Source of the DNA: Streptomyces sp. NBC_00078
GTDB lineage: Bacteria; Actinomycetota; Actinomycetes; Streptomycetales; Streptomycetaceae
Assembly (NCBI RefSeq): GCF_026343335.1
Contig: NZ_JAPELX010000001.1
Coordinates: forward strand, 2,418,001 to 2,482,000
DNA: 64,000 nt
Direction of reading: 5' to 3'
Part shown: one piece after another, positions 1-9,218 of the stretch
How the letters are laid out: each line of letters opens with the position of its first letter
Position numbering within the stretch: position 1 is the stretch's first letter
Notes under the pieces: generated by a model
What the model saw: only the letters and a program-made list of their open reading frames with translations
Told to the model about the DNA's origin: nothing
Database searches by the model: none
Translations under genes and position numbers: made by a program

Positions 1-1354
1 TGTCCCGGCGCTGGAGGCCGAGGCAGACCCGCTTGGTGGCGATGAACACGAGGACCGGCACGACGAAGAAGCCGACGCGCACGAACCAGGTGATCGAGTT
101 GATCGACAGGTGGAAGTGCGTGGCCCACAGGTCGTTGCCGCCACCGATCATCAGCACGAAGTACCAGGAGATCCACGCGGCACCGAACGCGGTACGCGTC
201 GGGGCGTTGCGCGGACGGTCCAGGATGTGGTGCTCGCGCTTGTCGCCGGTGACCCAGGACTCGATGAACGGGTAGACCGCGATCGAGACCAGGACCAGCG
301 GGAAGATCACCAGCGGGATGAACACGCCCAGGACGAGCGTGTGGCCCCAGAGGTTGATCTCCCAGCCCGGCATGACACGGATCAGGCCCTCGGAGAAGCC
401 CATGTACCAGTCGGGCTGTGCGCCCGTGGAGACCATGTCGGGCCGGTAGGGGCCCATGGACCAGATCGGGTTGATCGAGGCGATCGCCGCGATGGCCGCG
501 ATGACACCGAAGACCAGGAAGAAGAAGCCTCCGGCCTTGGCCATGTAGACCGGCAGCAGCGGCATGCCCACGACGTTGTTGTTCGTCCGTCCGGCGCCCG
601 CGAACTGCGTGTGCTTGTGGTAGAAGACCAGGATCAGGTGGCCGACCAGCAGCCCGAGCATGATGCCCGGCAGCAGCAGGATGTGGATCGAGTAGAAGCG
701 GGCCACGAAGTCGCCGCCCGGGAACTCGCCGCCGAAGAGGAACATCGACAGGTACGTGCCGACGATCGGCACGGACAGGACCGCGCCCTCCATAAAGCGG
801 ACACCGGTGCCGGAGAGCAGGTCGTCCGGGAGCGAGTAACCGGTGAAGCCGGTGAACATGCCAAGGACGAGCAGCAGGAAGCCGAACAGCCAGTTGACCT
901 CACGCGGCTTGCGGAACGCGCCCGTGAAGAACACACGCATCATGTGCACGAACATGCCCGCGAGGAAGATCAGCGCGGCCCAGTGGTGGATCTGCCGGAT
1001 CAGCAGACCACCGCGCACATCGAAGGAGATGTGCATGGTCGAGTTGAACGCCTCGGACATCATCTGGCCCTGCAGCGGGATGTAGCTGCCGTGGTACTCC
1101 ACCTCGTTCATCGACGGGTGGAAGAACAACGTCAGGTAGACACCCGTGAGGATGATGATGATGAAGCTGTAGAGGCAGACCTCGCCCAGCATGAACGACC
1201 AGTGGTCGGGGAAGATCTTGCGCATGTTGGACTTGGCCAGGGAGTAGATCCCCAGACGGCCGTCGGCCCAGTCGGCGACGCGCTCGCCGGCGGGCGCTTT
1301 GCCGCGCCGCCCCGCGTTGTTCCCGGGGGTCCCGTTGGTCTCGTTGGTGCTCAT
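1..1354 (-). CDS. qcrB: Cytochrome bc1 (bcc) complex cytochrome b subunit, 3' end outside window
   Basis: Membrane cytochrome b of the menaquinol-cytochrome c reductase, which passes electrons from menaquinol to the Rieske and diheme c subunits. About 451 codons are visible; the C-terminus lies beyond position 1. The N-terminus reads MSTNETNGTPGNN, followed by transmembrane helices with the paired histidines expected for b hemes (QIHHWAA near residue 110 and YSIHILLLPG near 220). The conserved quinol-site PDW of QPDWYMG is present (usually PEW or PDW in this family). The ATG at 1352-1354 overlaps the qcrA stop by ATGA, so translation is coupled. It is the third gene of qcrC-qcrA-qcrB. Confidence 0.95.
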   Translation of the reverse strand, partial: MSTNETNGTPGNNAGRRGKAPAGERVADWADGRLGIYSLAKSNMRKIFPDHWSFMLGEVCLYSFIIIILTGVYLTLFFHPSMNEVEYHGSYIPLQGQMMSEAFNSTMHISFDVRGGLLIRQIHHWAALIFLAGMFVHMMRVFFTGAFRKPREVNWLFGFLLLVLGMFTGFTGYSLPDDLLSGTGVRFMEGAVLSVPIVGTYLSMFLFGGEFPGGDFVARFYSIHILLLPGIMLGLLVGHLILVFYHKHTQFAGAGRTNNNVVGMPLLPVYMAKAGGFFFLVFGVIAAIAAIASINPIWSMGPYRPDMVSTGAQPDWYMGFSEGLIRVMPGWEINLWGHTLVLGVFIPLVIFPLVLVSIAVYPFIESWVTGDKREHHILDRPRNAPTRTAFGAAWISWYFVLMIGGGNDLWATHFHLSINSITWFVRVGFFVVPVLVFIATKRVCLGLQRRD

Positions 1355-2406
1355 CCGCGCTCCCAGAATGCAGGACCGACAGGCTCTTCGAAGTCGCCGA
1401 GCGCCTCGAGGTAGCCCTGGTCGTTCACGCCGATGCGCAGCTGCGGCAGGGCGTGACCGGCGGGGCCGAAGATCACCCGGGCACCGTCGGAGAGGTCGAA
1501 GGTGGACTGGTGGCAGGGGCACAGCACGTGGTGCGTCTGCTGCTCGTACAGGGAGATCGGGCAACCGACGTGGGTGCAGATCTTCGAGTACGCCACGATG
1601 CCCTGGTGCGACCACGCGAGTTCGCGCTTGTCCTTGATGTCGGCCGGCTGGATCCGGACGATCATCAGGGCCGACTTGGCGATCTCGGTCTGGAAGTTCT
1701 CGTCGTGCTCCTCCAGGCCCTCGGGCTTGGCGAAGGTGAGCGATCCGACCGCGACGTCCGAGGCACGCAGCGGCTCGTTCGTGTTCATGTTGACGAGCAG
1801 CTTGCCCTTGGACCACAGCGTGTGGCGGAGCTTCGTACCCGGCAGCGGGCCGAGGTCGCGCAGCAGCATGACGCCGGAGAGCGGGAACAGGGCCAGCGCA
1901 CCGAACATCGTGTTGCGGATCAGCTTGCGACGACCGAGCGCGGACTCCTTGGCACCTTGCCGGAAGTCGTCCATCACCTTGGCCTTGACCTCGGGCGAGG
2001 CCTCGATCGGGTGACGCTCGTCGGCGACCTCCTCGTCGGACATCAGGGTGCGGGCCCAGTGGACCGCGCCCGCGCCGATGGCGAACAGCGCGAGGCCCAG
2101 CGTCAGGCCCAGCGCGAAGTTCAGCGCGTTGATGTGACCGATCGGGAAGACGAAGATCGCCTTGTCGTGCGGGATCGCCACGTACGAGGCGATGAAGCCC
2201 ACCGTGGCGAGCATGGAGACCGTGAACAGCATGGCCACCACACGCTCGGACCGCTTGGCGGCCCGCTCGTCGATGTCCTGGACACGGTGCTCGTGGGGCG
2301 GCAGACCGGGGTCCGCGAACGGGTGCTTCTCGTCCGCGATGCTCACGGTGCCGTGCGCGTCCTGCTCTGCGGGCAGGTTCTCTTCTGGAATGTCTTGGCT
2401 ACTCAT
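1351..2406 (-). CDS. qcrA: Rieske iron-sulfur subunit of the bcc complex
   Basis: 351-residue Rieske protein that transfers electrons from menaquinol to the cytochrome c subunit. Like other actinobacterial QcrA proteins, it has a long N-terminal cytoplasmic part and three transmembrane helices (about 57-78, 92-115 and 165-183) rather than one. The [2Fe-2S] ligands are in CTHVGC and CPCHQS (about residues 276-300), followed by the FGPAGHALPQ loop. The start overlaps the qcrC stop (TCAT on the plus strand at 2403-2406) and the stop overlaps the qcrB start, so the three genes form a tightly coupled unit. Confidence 0.97.
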   Translation of the reverse strand: MSSQDIPEENLPAEQDAHGTVSIADEKHPFADPGLPPHEHRVQDIDERAAKRSERVVAMLFTVSMLATVGFIASYVAIPHDKAIFVFPIGHINALNFALGLTLGLALFAIGAGAVHWARTLMSDEEVADERHPIEASPEVKAKVMDDFRQGAKESALGRRKLIRNTMFGALALFPLSGVMLLRDLGPLPGTKLRHTLWSKGKLLVNMNTNEPLRASDVAVGSLTFAKPEGLEEHDENFQTEIAKSALMIVRIQPADIKDKRELAWSHQGIVAYSKICTHVGCPISLYEQQTHHVLCPCHQSTFDLSDGARVIFGPAGHALPQLRIGVNDQGYLEALGDFEEPVGPAFWERG

Positions 2407-3212
2407 GACTTCTTGGCCTTTGCGGTCCGAGCGGCGACCCAGACGGCGACCGCGATCAGCGCGCCGAGTCCGAAGATCCAGGCGAACAGGCCCTCGGAGA
2501 CCGGGCCGAGACCGCCCAGCTCAAGGCCGCCGGGGCTCTCGGTGTCGTCACCGTTGACCGCGTTCAGGTACGCGATGATGTCCTTCTTGTTCTGCTCCGA
2601 CAGCGTGGTGTCGGGGAACGACGGCATGTTCTGCGGGCCGGTCTGCATGGCCTCGTAGATGTGCTTCGGGTCGACGCCTTCGAGGCTCGGCGCGAACTTG
2701 CCGTGCGTCAGCGCGCCGCCCTTGCCGGTGAAGTTGTGGCACTGCGCGCAGTTGGTGCGGAACAGCTCGCCACCCTTGGCGATGTCAGCACCGTCCGGGC
2801 CGTACTGCGTCTTCGTCGGCACGTTCGGGCCGGCGCCGAGGGAGGAGATGTACGCCGCGAGCTGGTCGATCTCCGCCTGGGTGTAGATGACCTTCTTCTT
2901 CGGGATCTGCGCGCCCGGCTGCTGGGCAGGCATACGGCCGGTGCCGACCTGGAAGTCGACGGCCGCGCTGCCCACTCCCACGAGGCTCGGACCGTCGGAG
3001 GTGCCCTGACCGCCGGTGCCGTGGCAGCTGGCGCAGCCCACGGAGTAGAGCTTCTTGCCCTCGTCGATGGCGAGAGACTGGGCTGTTTCATCGGCCTGCG
3101 CCTTGCTCGCAGGTGCGAACGCGGCGTACAGCCCCCCGGTGCATGCCAGCGCGAGGAGTAGGACGACGAGCGCCGCCATGGGATGGCGTCGTCGTGCGGA
3201 GAGCTTTTTCAC
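2403..3212 (-). CDS. qcrC: Diheme cytochrome c subunit of the bcc complex
   Basis: 269-residue membrane-anchored diheme cytochrome c (cytochrome cc) that replaces soluble cytochrome c in actinobacteria and hands electrons directly to aa3 oxidase. Two heme-binding motifs are visible, CASCH (about residue 60) and CAQCH (about 156). An N-terminal hydrophobic signal/anchor and a C-terminal helix (FAWIFGLGALIAVAVWVAA) bracket the heme domains. It starts with GTG at 3210-3212. It lies 79 nt downstream of ctaE and is probably co-transcribed with it. Confidence 0.97.
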   Translation of the reverse strand: MKKLSARRRHPMAALVVLLLALACTGGLYAAFAPASKAQADETAQSLAIDEGKKLYSVGCASCHGTGGQGTSDGPSLVGVGSAAVDFQVGTGRMPAQQPGAQIPKKKVIYTQAEIDQLAAYISSLGAGPNVPTKTQYGPDGADIAKGGELFRTNCAQCHNFTGKGGALTHGKFAPSLEGVDPKHIYEAMQTGPQNMPSFPDTTLSEQNKKDIIAYLNAVNGDDTESPGGLELGGLGPVSEGLFAWIFGLGALIAVAVWVAARTAKAKKS

Positions 3213-3291
3213 GGATTACCCCGGTGTCAGGATCTTCTGCGTCGATGCTTCTGGGATGTGCGCCCGTGGGCGCACGCGGGAACGGTCCCGG

Positions 3292-3912
3292 CTACTTGAT
3301 CAGGTAGATCGTGGCGAAGAGGCCGATCCACACGACATCGACGAAGTGCCAGTAGTAGGACACGACGATGGCCGCGGTCGCCTGCTCGTGGGTGAACCTC
3401 TTCGCCGCGTAGGTGCGGCCGAGGACGAACAGGAAGGCGATGAGGCCGCCCGTCACGTGCATGCCGTGGAACCCGGTGGTCAGGTAGAACACCGAGCCGT
3501 ACGGGTCGGAGGACAGGGAGAGCCCGTCCTTCTTCACCAGCTCCGTGTACTCGAAGATCTGACCGCCGATGAAGATCGCACCCATCACGAAGGTGACGAT
3601 GAACCAGCCCCGGAGCTTCTTCACGTCCCCGCGCTCGGCGGCGAAGACGCCGAGCTGGCAGGTCAGGGAGGAGAGCACCAGGATCGTGGTGTTGGTCGCG
3701 GAGAACGGAAGGTTGAGATGGCTCGCCATCTCCTTCCAGTGATCCGGACCGGTCACCGATCGCAGGGTGAAATACATCGCGAAGAGGGCCGCGAAGAACA
3801 TCAGCTCGGAACTCAGCCAGATGATGGTTCCGACGCTGGTGAGGTTCGGCCGGTTGACCGACGGGTGCGCGTGCCCGGTTTCTACTGTCGTTGCTGTCGC
3901 CACGACCGACAT
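3292..3912 (-). CDS. ctaE: Cytochrome c oxidase subunit III
   Basis: 206-residue membrane subunit III of the aa3-type oxidase, with five predicted helices and the conserved HGMHVTGG and [10 protein letters not shown] segments of this family. It is the shorter, five-helix actinobacterial form. It is separated from ctaC/D/F but heads the qcr genes, the usual actinobacterial arrangement that links bcc and aa3 as a supercomplex. The ATG (3910-3912) lies inside a short inverted repeat (3904-3922), described separately. Confidence 0.96.
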   Translation of the reverse strand: MSVVATATTVETGHAHPSVNRPNLTSVGTIIWLSSELMFFAALFAMYFTLRSVTGPDHWKEMASHLNLPFSATNTTILVLSSLTCQLGVFAAERGDVKKLRGWFIVTFVMGAIFIGGQIFEYTELVKKDGLSLSSDPYGSVFYLTTGFHGMHVTGGLIAFLFVLGRTYAAKRFTHEQATAAIVVSYYWHFVDVVWIGLFATIYLIK

Positions 3913-3922
3913 TATGTCGGTC
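3904..3922 (-). promoter_or_regulatory. Inverted repeat over the ctaE start codon
   Basis: GACCGAC-attat-GTCGGTC gives perfect 7-bp arms around a 5-nt loop. On the ctaE mRNA the start codon lies across the loop and the 3' arm, and the purine-rich AGGGA that would act as ribosome site runs into the 5' arm. A hairpin here could mask initiation; equally it could be an operator or chance. Confidence 0.4.
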
Positions 3923-4016
3923 CCTTATCCCGCCCTCACTCCGGGGGGTGCCGTTCGGAGTGTCCGTACCGCGTGTACTGCCCGTATGGCCCATCGAAGC
4001 CGTGTTCCAACAGGTG

Positions 4017-4043
4017 TTGACGCGGTGCTCATGGGAGTAGCAT
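4017..4043 (+). promoter_or_regulatory. Possible housekeeping-sigma promoter for the receiver-like gene
   Basis: TTGACG at 4017-4022 and TAGCAT at 4038-4043 resemble -35 and -10 boxes, but the 15-nt spacer is shorter than the usual 17-18. They lie about 50 nt upstream of the start at 4091 and point towards it. Confidence 0.35.
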
Positions 4044-4090
4044 CCGCCCCATCGGTAACCGATGTTCCCGACCAACGATGCGGAGGAACG

Positions 4091-4495
4091 ATGCAGGCGA
4101 CCGCCACGGTGCTGGTCTACAGCGATGACTCCAACACCCGCGAACAAGTCCGGCTGGCGACCGGACGCAGGCCTGCGCCGGACGCTCCCGTCGTCGAGTT
4201 CCTGGAATGCGCCACGCCGGCGGCCGTCCTCAAGGAGCTGGACAGGGGCGGTGTCGACGTCTGCGTCCTGGACGGCGAGGCCGTGCCCATGGGCGGCATG
4301 GGCCTGTGCCGCCAGCTCAAGGACGAGGTGTTCAACTGCCCGCCGGTGCTGCTGCTGATCGGCCGGCCGCAGGACGCGTGGCTGGCGACCTGGAGCCGCG
4401 CGGAGGCGGCTGTGACGCTCCCTGCGGATCCTGTGGAGTTCGCGGCCGCCCTGGCCTCCCTGCTACGGCAGAAGGGGCTTCAGCAGAGCGCCTAG
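4091..4495 (+). CDS. Small receiver-like protein (degenerate response regulator)
   Basis: 134-residue protein resembling a lone CheY-type receiver domain. An acidic pair follows the first strand (VLVYSDDSN), and VCVLDGE supplies a possible phosphoacceptor Asp. The conserved Lys near the end of the domain is not seen; the region reads VTLPADPVEF. There is no output domain. The ATG at 4091 is chosen because GGAGGA lies 5 nt upstream and there is no coding signal before it. It stands alone between ctaE (divergent) and the L,D-transpeptidase (convergent), a position I recall as conserved in Streptomyces. Whether it is phosphorylated is unknown. Confidence 0.8.
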   Translation: MQATATVLVYSDDSNTREQVRLATGRRPAPDAPVVEFLECATPAAVLKELDRGGVDVCVLDGEAVPMGGMGLCRQLKDEVFNCPPVLLLIGRPQDAWLATWSRAEAAVTLPADPVEFAAALASLLRQKGLQQSA

Positions 4496-4502
4496 GAGCT
4501 TC

Positions 4503-5759
4503 TCAGACGCTCCGCGGCCTGAGCCGGGCTCGCTCCGCCGAGCTCGGCCCGTCGGGCGTGCCGGCGACCAGCGCGCTGCCGGTGCGCCAGTTCTGCCAGG
4601 TGAGGTTCCAGTCACCGAAGCCGTTGCCGAACGGCTCCATGGTGTCGCCGCCCGAGTTGACGACCTTCACCACGTCGCCCTCGTGGACGGTGTCGAAGAA
4701 CCACTCGGCGTTGCTGGTGCTCATGCCGGTGCAGCCGTGGCTGACGTTGGCGTAGCCCTGGGAGCCGACGGACCAGGGGGCGGCGTGCACGTACTCGCCG
4801 CTCCAGGTCAGGCGGGTCGCGTAGTAGACGGGCAGGTCGTACGAGTCCGAGCTGCCCTCGGCGATGCCGACCGTGGCGCTGCGCATGCGTACGAAGTACT
4901 GCTTGCCCAGGATCACCTTGACGCCGTTGCGGGTCTCGAAGCCGGGCTTGCCGGTGGTGACGGGGAGTTCTTTGATGTCCTCGCCGTTCTTGTAGACCGT
5001 CATGGAGTGCGACGCCGCGTCGGTGACGGCGACGATGCTGTCGCCGATGGTGAGTTTCAGCGCCTTGCTCTTGGTGCCCCACAGGCGGTCGCCGACCTTG
5101 ACGCCGTCGAGGTCGCTGTGGACCTGGACGGTGGCCTGGGCGGGCCAGTAGTCCTTCGGGCGGTAGTGGAGTTCCTTGTCGCTCACCCAGTGCCAGGCGC
5201 CCTGCACGGCGGGCACGGCGTCCACCCGCAGGGCCCGTTCGACGACGGCCCGTTGTGCCTTGTCCTTGACGGGCTTGTCGAGTTCGGCTGTCACGGGCTG
5301 GCCGACGCCGTACGTCCCCGACTTGGGCCCGAACGTCACGCCCAGGGTCTTCTTGGTGGTGGGCGTGGTGGTGTCGAATTCGAGGACCTTGCGCCCCGGT
5401 GCCCCGTCGTCGTCCTCCGTGCTCACCCGCACCGTGTAGTGCGCGTTGGCGGCGAGCGGGGAGGTGCTGTGCCAGCGGGAGCCGTCGGCGGAGAGTTCGC
5501 CCGTCACATAGCGGCCTGTGGCGTCCACGGCCGTGACGTCGGTGATGCGGTCGTCGTCGGCGGTGACCTCCAGGGGCTTGTCCGGGTCGGCCTTCTTCCC
5601 GTCTCCCGTGGGGCCCTTGAAGGAGATCTGGTCCGTCGCGTCGTACGGCTTGTCGGTCAGCGGGTTGCCGCCGCTGCTGCAAGAGGTGCCGCCCGCGCCG
5701 AGGGCGATCACCAGCAGCGTGCAGCTGACGACGATGCGGGTGCGCGGAGAGTGGTTCAT
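4503..5759 (-). CDS. L,D-transpeptidase lipoprotein with Ig-like domains
   Basis: About 418-residue secreted lipoprotein that forms 3-3 cross-links in peptidoglycan. MNHSPRTRIV begins a signal peptide ending at GTSC, a loose lipobox. Two Ig-like beta domains precede a C-terminal YkuD catalytic domain with SHGCTGMS (catalytic Cys near residue 340) and a conserved upstream His. The tail after the catalytic domain is about 60 residues. A longer start at 5786 adds nine residues before this Met; I prefer 5759 because it gives a normal signal-peptide n-region. The gene lies between ctaE and ctaF and probably has its own promoter. Confidence 0.9.
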   Translation of the reverse strand: MNHSPRTRIVVSCTLLVIALGAGGTSCSSGGNPLTDKPYDATDQISFKGPTGDGKKADPDKPLEVTADDDRITDVTAVDATGRYVTGELSADGSRWHSTSPLAANAHYTVRVSTEDDDGAPGRKVLEFDTTTPTTKKTLGVTFGPKSGTYGVGQPVTAELDKPVKDKAQRAVVERALRVDAVPAVQGAWHWVSDKELHYRPKDYWPAQATVQVHSDLDGVKVGDRLWGTKSKALKLTIGDSIVAVTDAASHSMTVYKNGEDIKELPVTTGKPGFETRNGVKVILGKQYFVRMRSATVGIAEGSSDSYDLPVYYATRLTWSGEYVHAAPWSVGSQGYANVSHGCTGMSTSNAEWFFDTVHEGDVVKVVNSGGDTMEPFGNGFGDWNLTWQNWRTGSALVAGTPDGPSSAERARLRPRSV

Positions 5760-5837
5760 GTCCCTCACGCTAGGGACGTTCGTCAAGCACGGCGCGCCGG
5801 GTAACTCGTTCGAGCGAACGGTATTGCGGCAAAAGCA

Positions 5838-5873
5838 GGAGCCCGGACGCTCCTGACGGAGTGTCCGGGCTCC
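5838..5873 (-). terminator. Hairpin terminator after ctaF
   Basis: Perfect 11-bp arms GGAGCCCGGAC / GTCCGGGCTCC flank a 14-nt loop, 19 nt beyond the ctaF stop in the direction of transcription. There is no long U-tract, as is usual in Streptomyces. It would end the ctaC-ctaD-ctaF transcript. Confidence 0.75.
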
Positions 5874-5891
5874 CTTTGCGCTCTGCGCGTG

Positions 5892-6290
5892 CTACTGGGT
5901 GCGGTTCTCACCGCGGTAGTACTCGAAGACCCAGCCGTAGAGGCCGATCATGATGATCGGAGCGGAGAAGTACAGCAGCCACCAGCCGATCGCGATCGAC
6001 AGGAAGGCCAGCGCGCCACCGAAACCGAGGGCGAGCGGCTGCCAGCTGTGCGGGCTGAAGAACCCGACCTCGCCGGCGTCGTCCGCGACGTCCGCGTCCC
6101 TGTTGTCCATGGCACCCGCGTCGACCCGCCGGGCCGTGAAGCCCAGGTAGAAGCCGACCATGATGCACAGACCGAACGCCAGGAAGAGGGCCGTGGTACC
6201 GGCCGGCTCCTTCGACCACACGCCATAGACGACCGCCATGGCGAGGACGAAGACGCTCAGCCACATGAACATCTTGCCCTGAACCTTCAC
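5892..6290 (-). CDS. ctaF: Cytochrome c oxidase subunit IV (actinobacterial type)
   Basis: 132-residue membrane protein, the actinobacterial subunit IV of aa3 oxidase. Four hydrophobic helices are visible (about residues 5-25, 33-52, 83-101 and 104-124). It starts with GTG at 6288-6290 and overlaps the ctaD stop by GTGA, so it is translated with ctaD. The identification rests on size, helix pattern and its fixed position after ctaD. Confidence 0.93.
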   Translation of the reverse strand: MKVQGKMFMWLSVFVLAMAVVYGVWSKEPAGTTALFLAFGLCIMVGFYLGFTARRVDAGAMDNRDADVADDAGEVGFFSPHSWQPLALGFGGALAFLSIAIGWWLLYFSAPIIMIGLYGWVFEYYRGENRTQ

Positions 6291-8023
6291 TTGCCGGCCT
6301 CCTTGCCACCAGCCAGAGCCTTCTCACCGTGAGGCGCGTTCTCGAGCTGGTCGAGAGCGGCGATCTCAGGGTGATGCAGGTCGAACGCCGGGGATTCACT
6401 GCGGATCCGCGGCAGAGTGAGGAAGTTGTGCCGCGGCGGCGGGCACGAGGTGGCCCACTCGAGCGAGCGGCCGTAGCCCCACGGGTCGTCGACGCCGACC
6501 GGCTTGCCGTACTTGGCCGTCTTCCACACGTTGTAGAGGAACGGCAGGATCGACATGCCGAGCAGGAACGAGCTGATCGTCGAGATGGTGTTCAGGGCGG
6601 TGAAGCCGTCGGCCGCGAGGTAGTCCGCGTAACGACGGGGCATGCCCTCGGCGCCCAGCCAGTGCTGGACCAGGAAGGTGCCGTGGAAGCCGATGAACAG
6701 CGTCCAGAACGTGATCTTGCCGAGCCGCTCGTCGAGCATCTTGCCGGTCATCTTCGGCCACCAGAAGTGGAAGCCGGAGAACATCGCGAAGACGACGGTG
6801 CCGAACACCACGTAGTGGAAGTGCGCCACCACGAAGTACGAGTCGGACACGTGGAAGTCCATCGGCGGCGAGGCCAGGATGACGCCGGTGAGGCCGCCGA
6901 AGGTGAAGGTGACCAGGAAGCCGGTGGCCCAGAGCATGGGGGTCTCGAAACTCAGTGACCCCTTCCACATCGTTCCGATCCAGTTGAAGAACTTCACGCC
7001 GGTCGGTACGGCGATGAGGAACGTCATGAAGGAGAAGAACGGCAGCAGCACACCGCCGGTGACGTACATGTGGTGGGCCCACACCGTCACGGACAGGCCG
7101 GCGATCGCGATGGTCGCGCCGATCAGGCCCATGTAGCCGAACATCGGCTTGCGGGAGAAGACCGGGATGACCTCGGAGATGATGCCGAAGAACGGCAGCG
7201 CGATGATGTACACCTCTGGATGGCCGAAGAACCAGAAGAGGTGTTGCCACAGCAGGGCGCCGCCGTTGGCCGCGTCGAAGACATGTGCCCCGAACTTCCG
7301 ATCCGCCTCCAGCGCGAACAGCGCGGCGGCCAGGACGGGGAAGGCGAGCAGTACCAGCACCGCGGTCAGCAGCACGTTCCACACGAAGATCGGCATGCGG
7401 AACATGGTCATGCCGGGCGCGCGCATGCAGATGATGGTGGTGATGAAGTTGACCGCACCGAGGATCGTGCCGAAGCCGGAGAAGGCCAGGCCCATGATCC
7501 ACAGGTCGGCGCCGATGCCCGGCGAGCGCACCGCGTCGGAGAGCGGGGAGTAGGCGAACCAGCCGAAGTCGGCCGCACCGGACGGGGTGAGGAAGCCGCC
7601 GACCGCGATGGTCGAGCCGAACAGGTACAGCCAGTAGGCGAACATGTTCAGCCGCGGGAACGCCACGTCCGGGGCGCCGATCTGCAGCGGCATGATCCAG
7701 TTGGTGAAGCCGGCGAACAGCGGCGTCGCGAACATCAGCAGCATGATCGTGCCGTGCATCGTGAACGCCTGGTTGAACTGCTCGTTCGTCATGATCTGCA
7801 GACCGGGCCGGGCGAGCTCGGCGCGCATCAGCAGCGCCATGACGCCGCCGATCATGAAGAACGCGAACGACGTGACGAGGTAGAGCGTCCCGATCGTCTT
7901 GTGGTCAGTGGTGGTGAGCCACTTGATCACGACGTTGCCGGGCTGCTTGCGCCGGACCGGCAGTTCGTCTGAGTAGTGTCCCTCAGCTGCCGGGGCACCC
8001 TGGGGTTCGTTGACGATGCTCAC
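6287..8023 (-). CDS. ctaD: Cytochrome c oxidase subunit I
   Basis: 578-residue catalytic subunit carrying heme a, heme a3 and CuB. It has twelve-helix topology, with the cross-linked His-Tyr motif in [11 protein letters not shown] and the heme ligands in [21 protein letters not shown] carries the low-spin heme histidine. The start is GTG at 8021-8023 (protein begins [10 protein letters not shown]), which overlaps the ctaC stop by GTGA; longer reading upstream lies inside ctaC and is not coding in this frame. It is the middle gene of ctaC-ctaD-ctaF. Confidence 0.97.
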   Translation of the reverse strand: MSIVNEPQGAPAAEGHYSDELPVRRKQPGNVVIKWLTTTDHKTIGTLYLVTSFAFFMIGGVMALLMRAELARPGLQIMTNEQFNQAFTMHGTIMLLMFATPLFAGFTNWIMPLQIGAPDVAFPRLNMFAYWLYLFGSTIAVGGFLTPSGAADFGWFAYSPLSDAVRSPGIGADLWIMGLAFSGFGTILGAVNFITTIICMRAPGMTMFRMPIFVWNVLLTAVLVLLAFPVLAAALFALEADRKFGAHVFDAANGGALLWQHLFWFFGHPEVYIIALPFFGIISEVIPVFSRKPMFGYMGLIGATIAIAGLSVTVWAHHMYVTGGVLLPFFSFMTFLIAVPTGVKFFNWIGTMWKGSLSFETPMLWATGFLVTFTFGGLTGVILASPPMDFHVSDSYFVVAHFHYVVFGTVVFAMFSGFHFWWPKMTGKMLDERLGKITFWTLFIGFHGTFLVQHWLGAEGMPRRYADYLAADGFTALNTISTISSFLLGMSILPFLYNVWKTAKYGKPVGVDDPWGYGRSLEWATSCPPPRHNFLTLPRIRSESPAFDLHHPEIAALDQLENAPHGEKALAGGKEAGK

Positions 8024-8979
8024 AGGTTGTTCGTCTCCCGGTTCTTCTCGTGGCTCGTCTGCGCGATGCCGGCGGGAACGTAACCGGTCTGCCCCTTCTT
8101 GGCGAGGTCCTTGAGGTGCTGCTCGTAGCGCTCGGGGGAGACGACCTTCACGTTGAACAGCATCCGGGAGTGGTCGACGCCGCAGAGCTCGGCGCACTTG
8201 CCCAGGAAGGTGCCCTCCTTGTTGGGGGTCACCTGGAAGGAGTTGGTGTGGCCCGGGATGACGTCCATCTTCATCAGGAACGGCACCACCCAGAAGGAGT
8301 GGATGACGTCACGGGAAGTGAGGACGAAACGAACCGTCTTCCCCTCGGGCAGCCACAGCGTGGGGCCCGGGTTGCCGGTCTGCGGGTTCTTCGTGGCGGG
8401 CGTACCGACGTCGTAGACACCGCCGGCGTTCGCCGGGAAGTCGGTCTTGAACCGGTCCGGAATGGCGGCCAGGTTCTTGTCGGTCTTCGCGTCACCGGTG
8501 GAACCGTCGACGGGCTCGATGTAGTTGAAGCCCCAGCTCCACTGGAAGCCGACGACGTTGACGGTGACGTCCGGCTTCTTGTCGAGGCTCAGGATCTTCG
8601 TTTCGTCGCGGGCCGTGAAGTAGAACAGCACCGAGACGATGACGAGCGGAACGACCGTGTACAGCGCCTCGATCGGCATGTTGTACCGGGTCTGCGGAGG
8701 AACCTCGATCTTGGTACGGCTACGCCGGTGGAAGATCGTGCTCCACAGAATCAGGCCCCACACCAGCACGCCGGTGGCCAGCGCGGCAGCCCAGGAGCCC
8801 TGCCACAGGGAGAGGATCCGCGGAGCCTCTTCCGTGGTGGGGGTGGGCATACCAAGGCGGGGGAAGTCCTTGTATGTGCAACCGGTGGCGGTCGCCAGGA
8901 CCAGGCCCGCGGTCATTGCCTGCAGCAGCTTCCGCCGCATCGGGCGCCGCGGCGAGCGGTCGGAGCCGTTGGGACTCAC
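8020..8979 (-). CDS. ctaC: Cytochrome c oxidase subunit II
   Basis: 319-residue subunit II carrying the CuA centre that accepts electrons from the bcc complex. It has a lipoprotein-type signal (LATATGC), two transmembrane helices (about 60-80 and 100-120) and a periplasm-side cupredoxin domain. That domain has DVIHSFWV and [12 protein letters not shown], which supply the CuA ligands. The GTG at 8977-8979 is preceded by GGGAAGG about 6 nt upstream, which decides the start. An upstream in-frame Met at 9084 lacks such a site. Confidence 0.96.
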   Translation of the reverse strand: MSPNGSDRSPRRPMRRKLLQAMTAGLVLATATGCTYKDFPRLGMPTPTTEEAPRILSLWQGSWAAALATGVLVWGLILWSTIFHRRSRTKIEVPPQTRYNMPIEALYTVVPLVIVSVLFYFTARDETKILSLDKKPDVTVNVVGFQWSWGFNYIEPVDGSTGDAKTDKNLAAIPDRFKTDFPANAGGVYDVGTPATKNPQTGNPGPTLWLPEGKTVRFVLTSRDVIHSFWVVPFLMKMDVIPGHTNSFQVTPNKEGTFLGKCAELCGVDHSRMLFNVKVVSPERYEQHLKDLAKKGQTGYVPAGIAQTSHEKNRETNNL

Positions 8980-9153
8980 GTAGCGCCTTCCCGAGAGTCT
9001 CGCCCGCGCGTATCGGCTGCGGCCTTCTCGCTGGTCGGTCGCCGCCCTGCGTCGGGCAGGGGTTTGGATGTTTATGCGGACCAAACCCTAGCCGACGCGT
9101 TCCAGGGGGTCGCGGGGAGGGGTGCCTACCGGGTGGGGGGTTCGCTGGATTGG

Positions 9154-9190
9154 CGGCTGCGGGTGCATGGGGGCTGGTCGCGCAGTTCCC
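9154..9190. repeat. Copy of a common Streptomyces intergenic repeat
   Basis: The stretch from CGGCTGCGGGTGC to GGTCGCGCAGTTCC reads, in reverse, like the widespread Streptomyces intergenic element that contains 'aactgcgcgaccagcc...cccgcagccg'. Related pieces occur at 42263-42291 and 51171-51190. Recognition is from memory of the family, not an alignment. Confidence 0.5.
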
Positions 9191-9218
9191 GGTGCCCCCA
9201 GGGAGTTAGCGTTGCCGT

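Noticed and set aside
110..1414. Long plus-strand open frame opposite qcrB
   Set aside because: Its Arg/Asp/His-rich composition is that of an antisense shadow of a GC-rich gene, and qcrB on the other strand is unmistakable.
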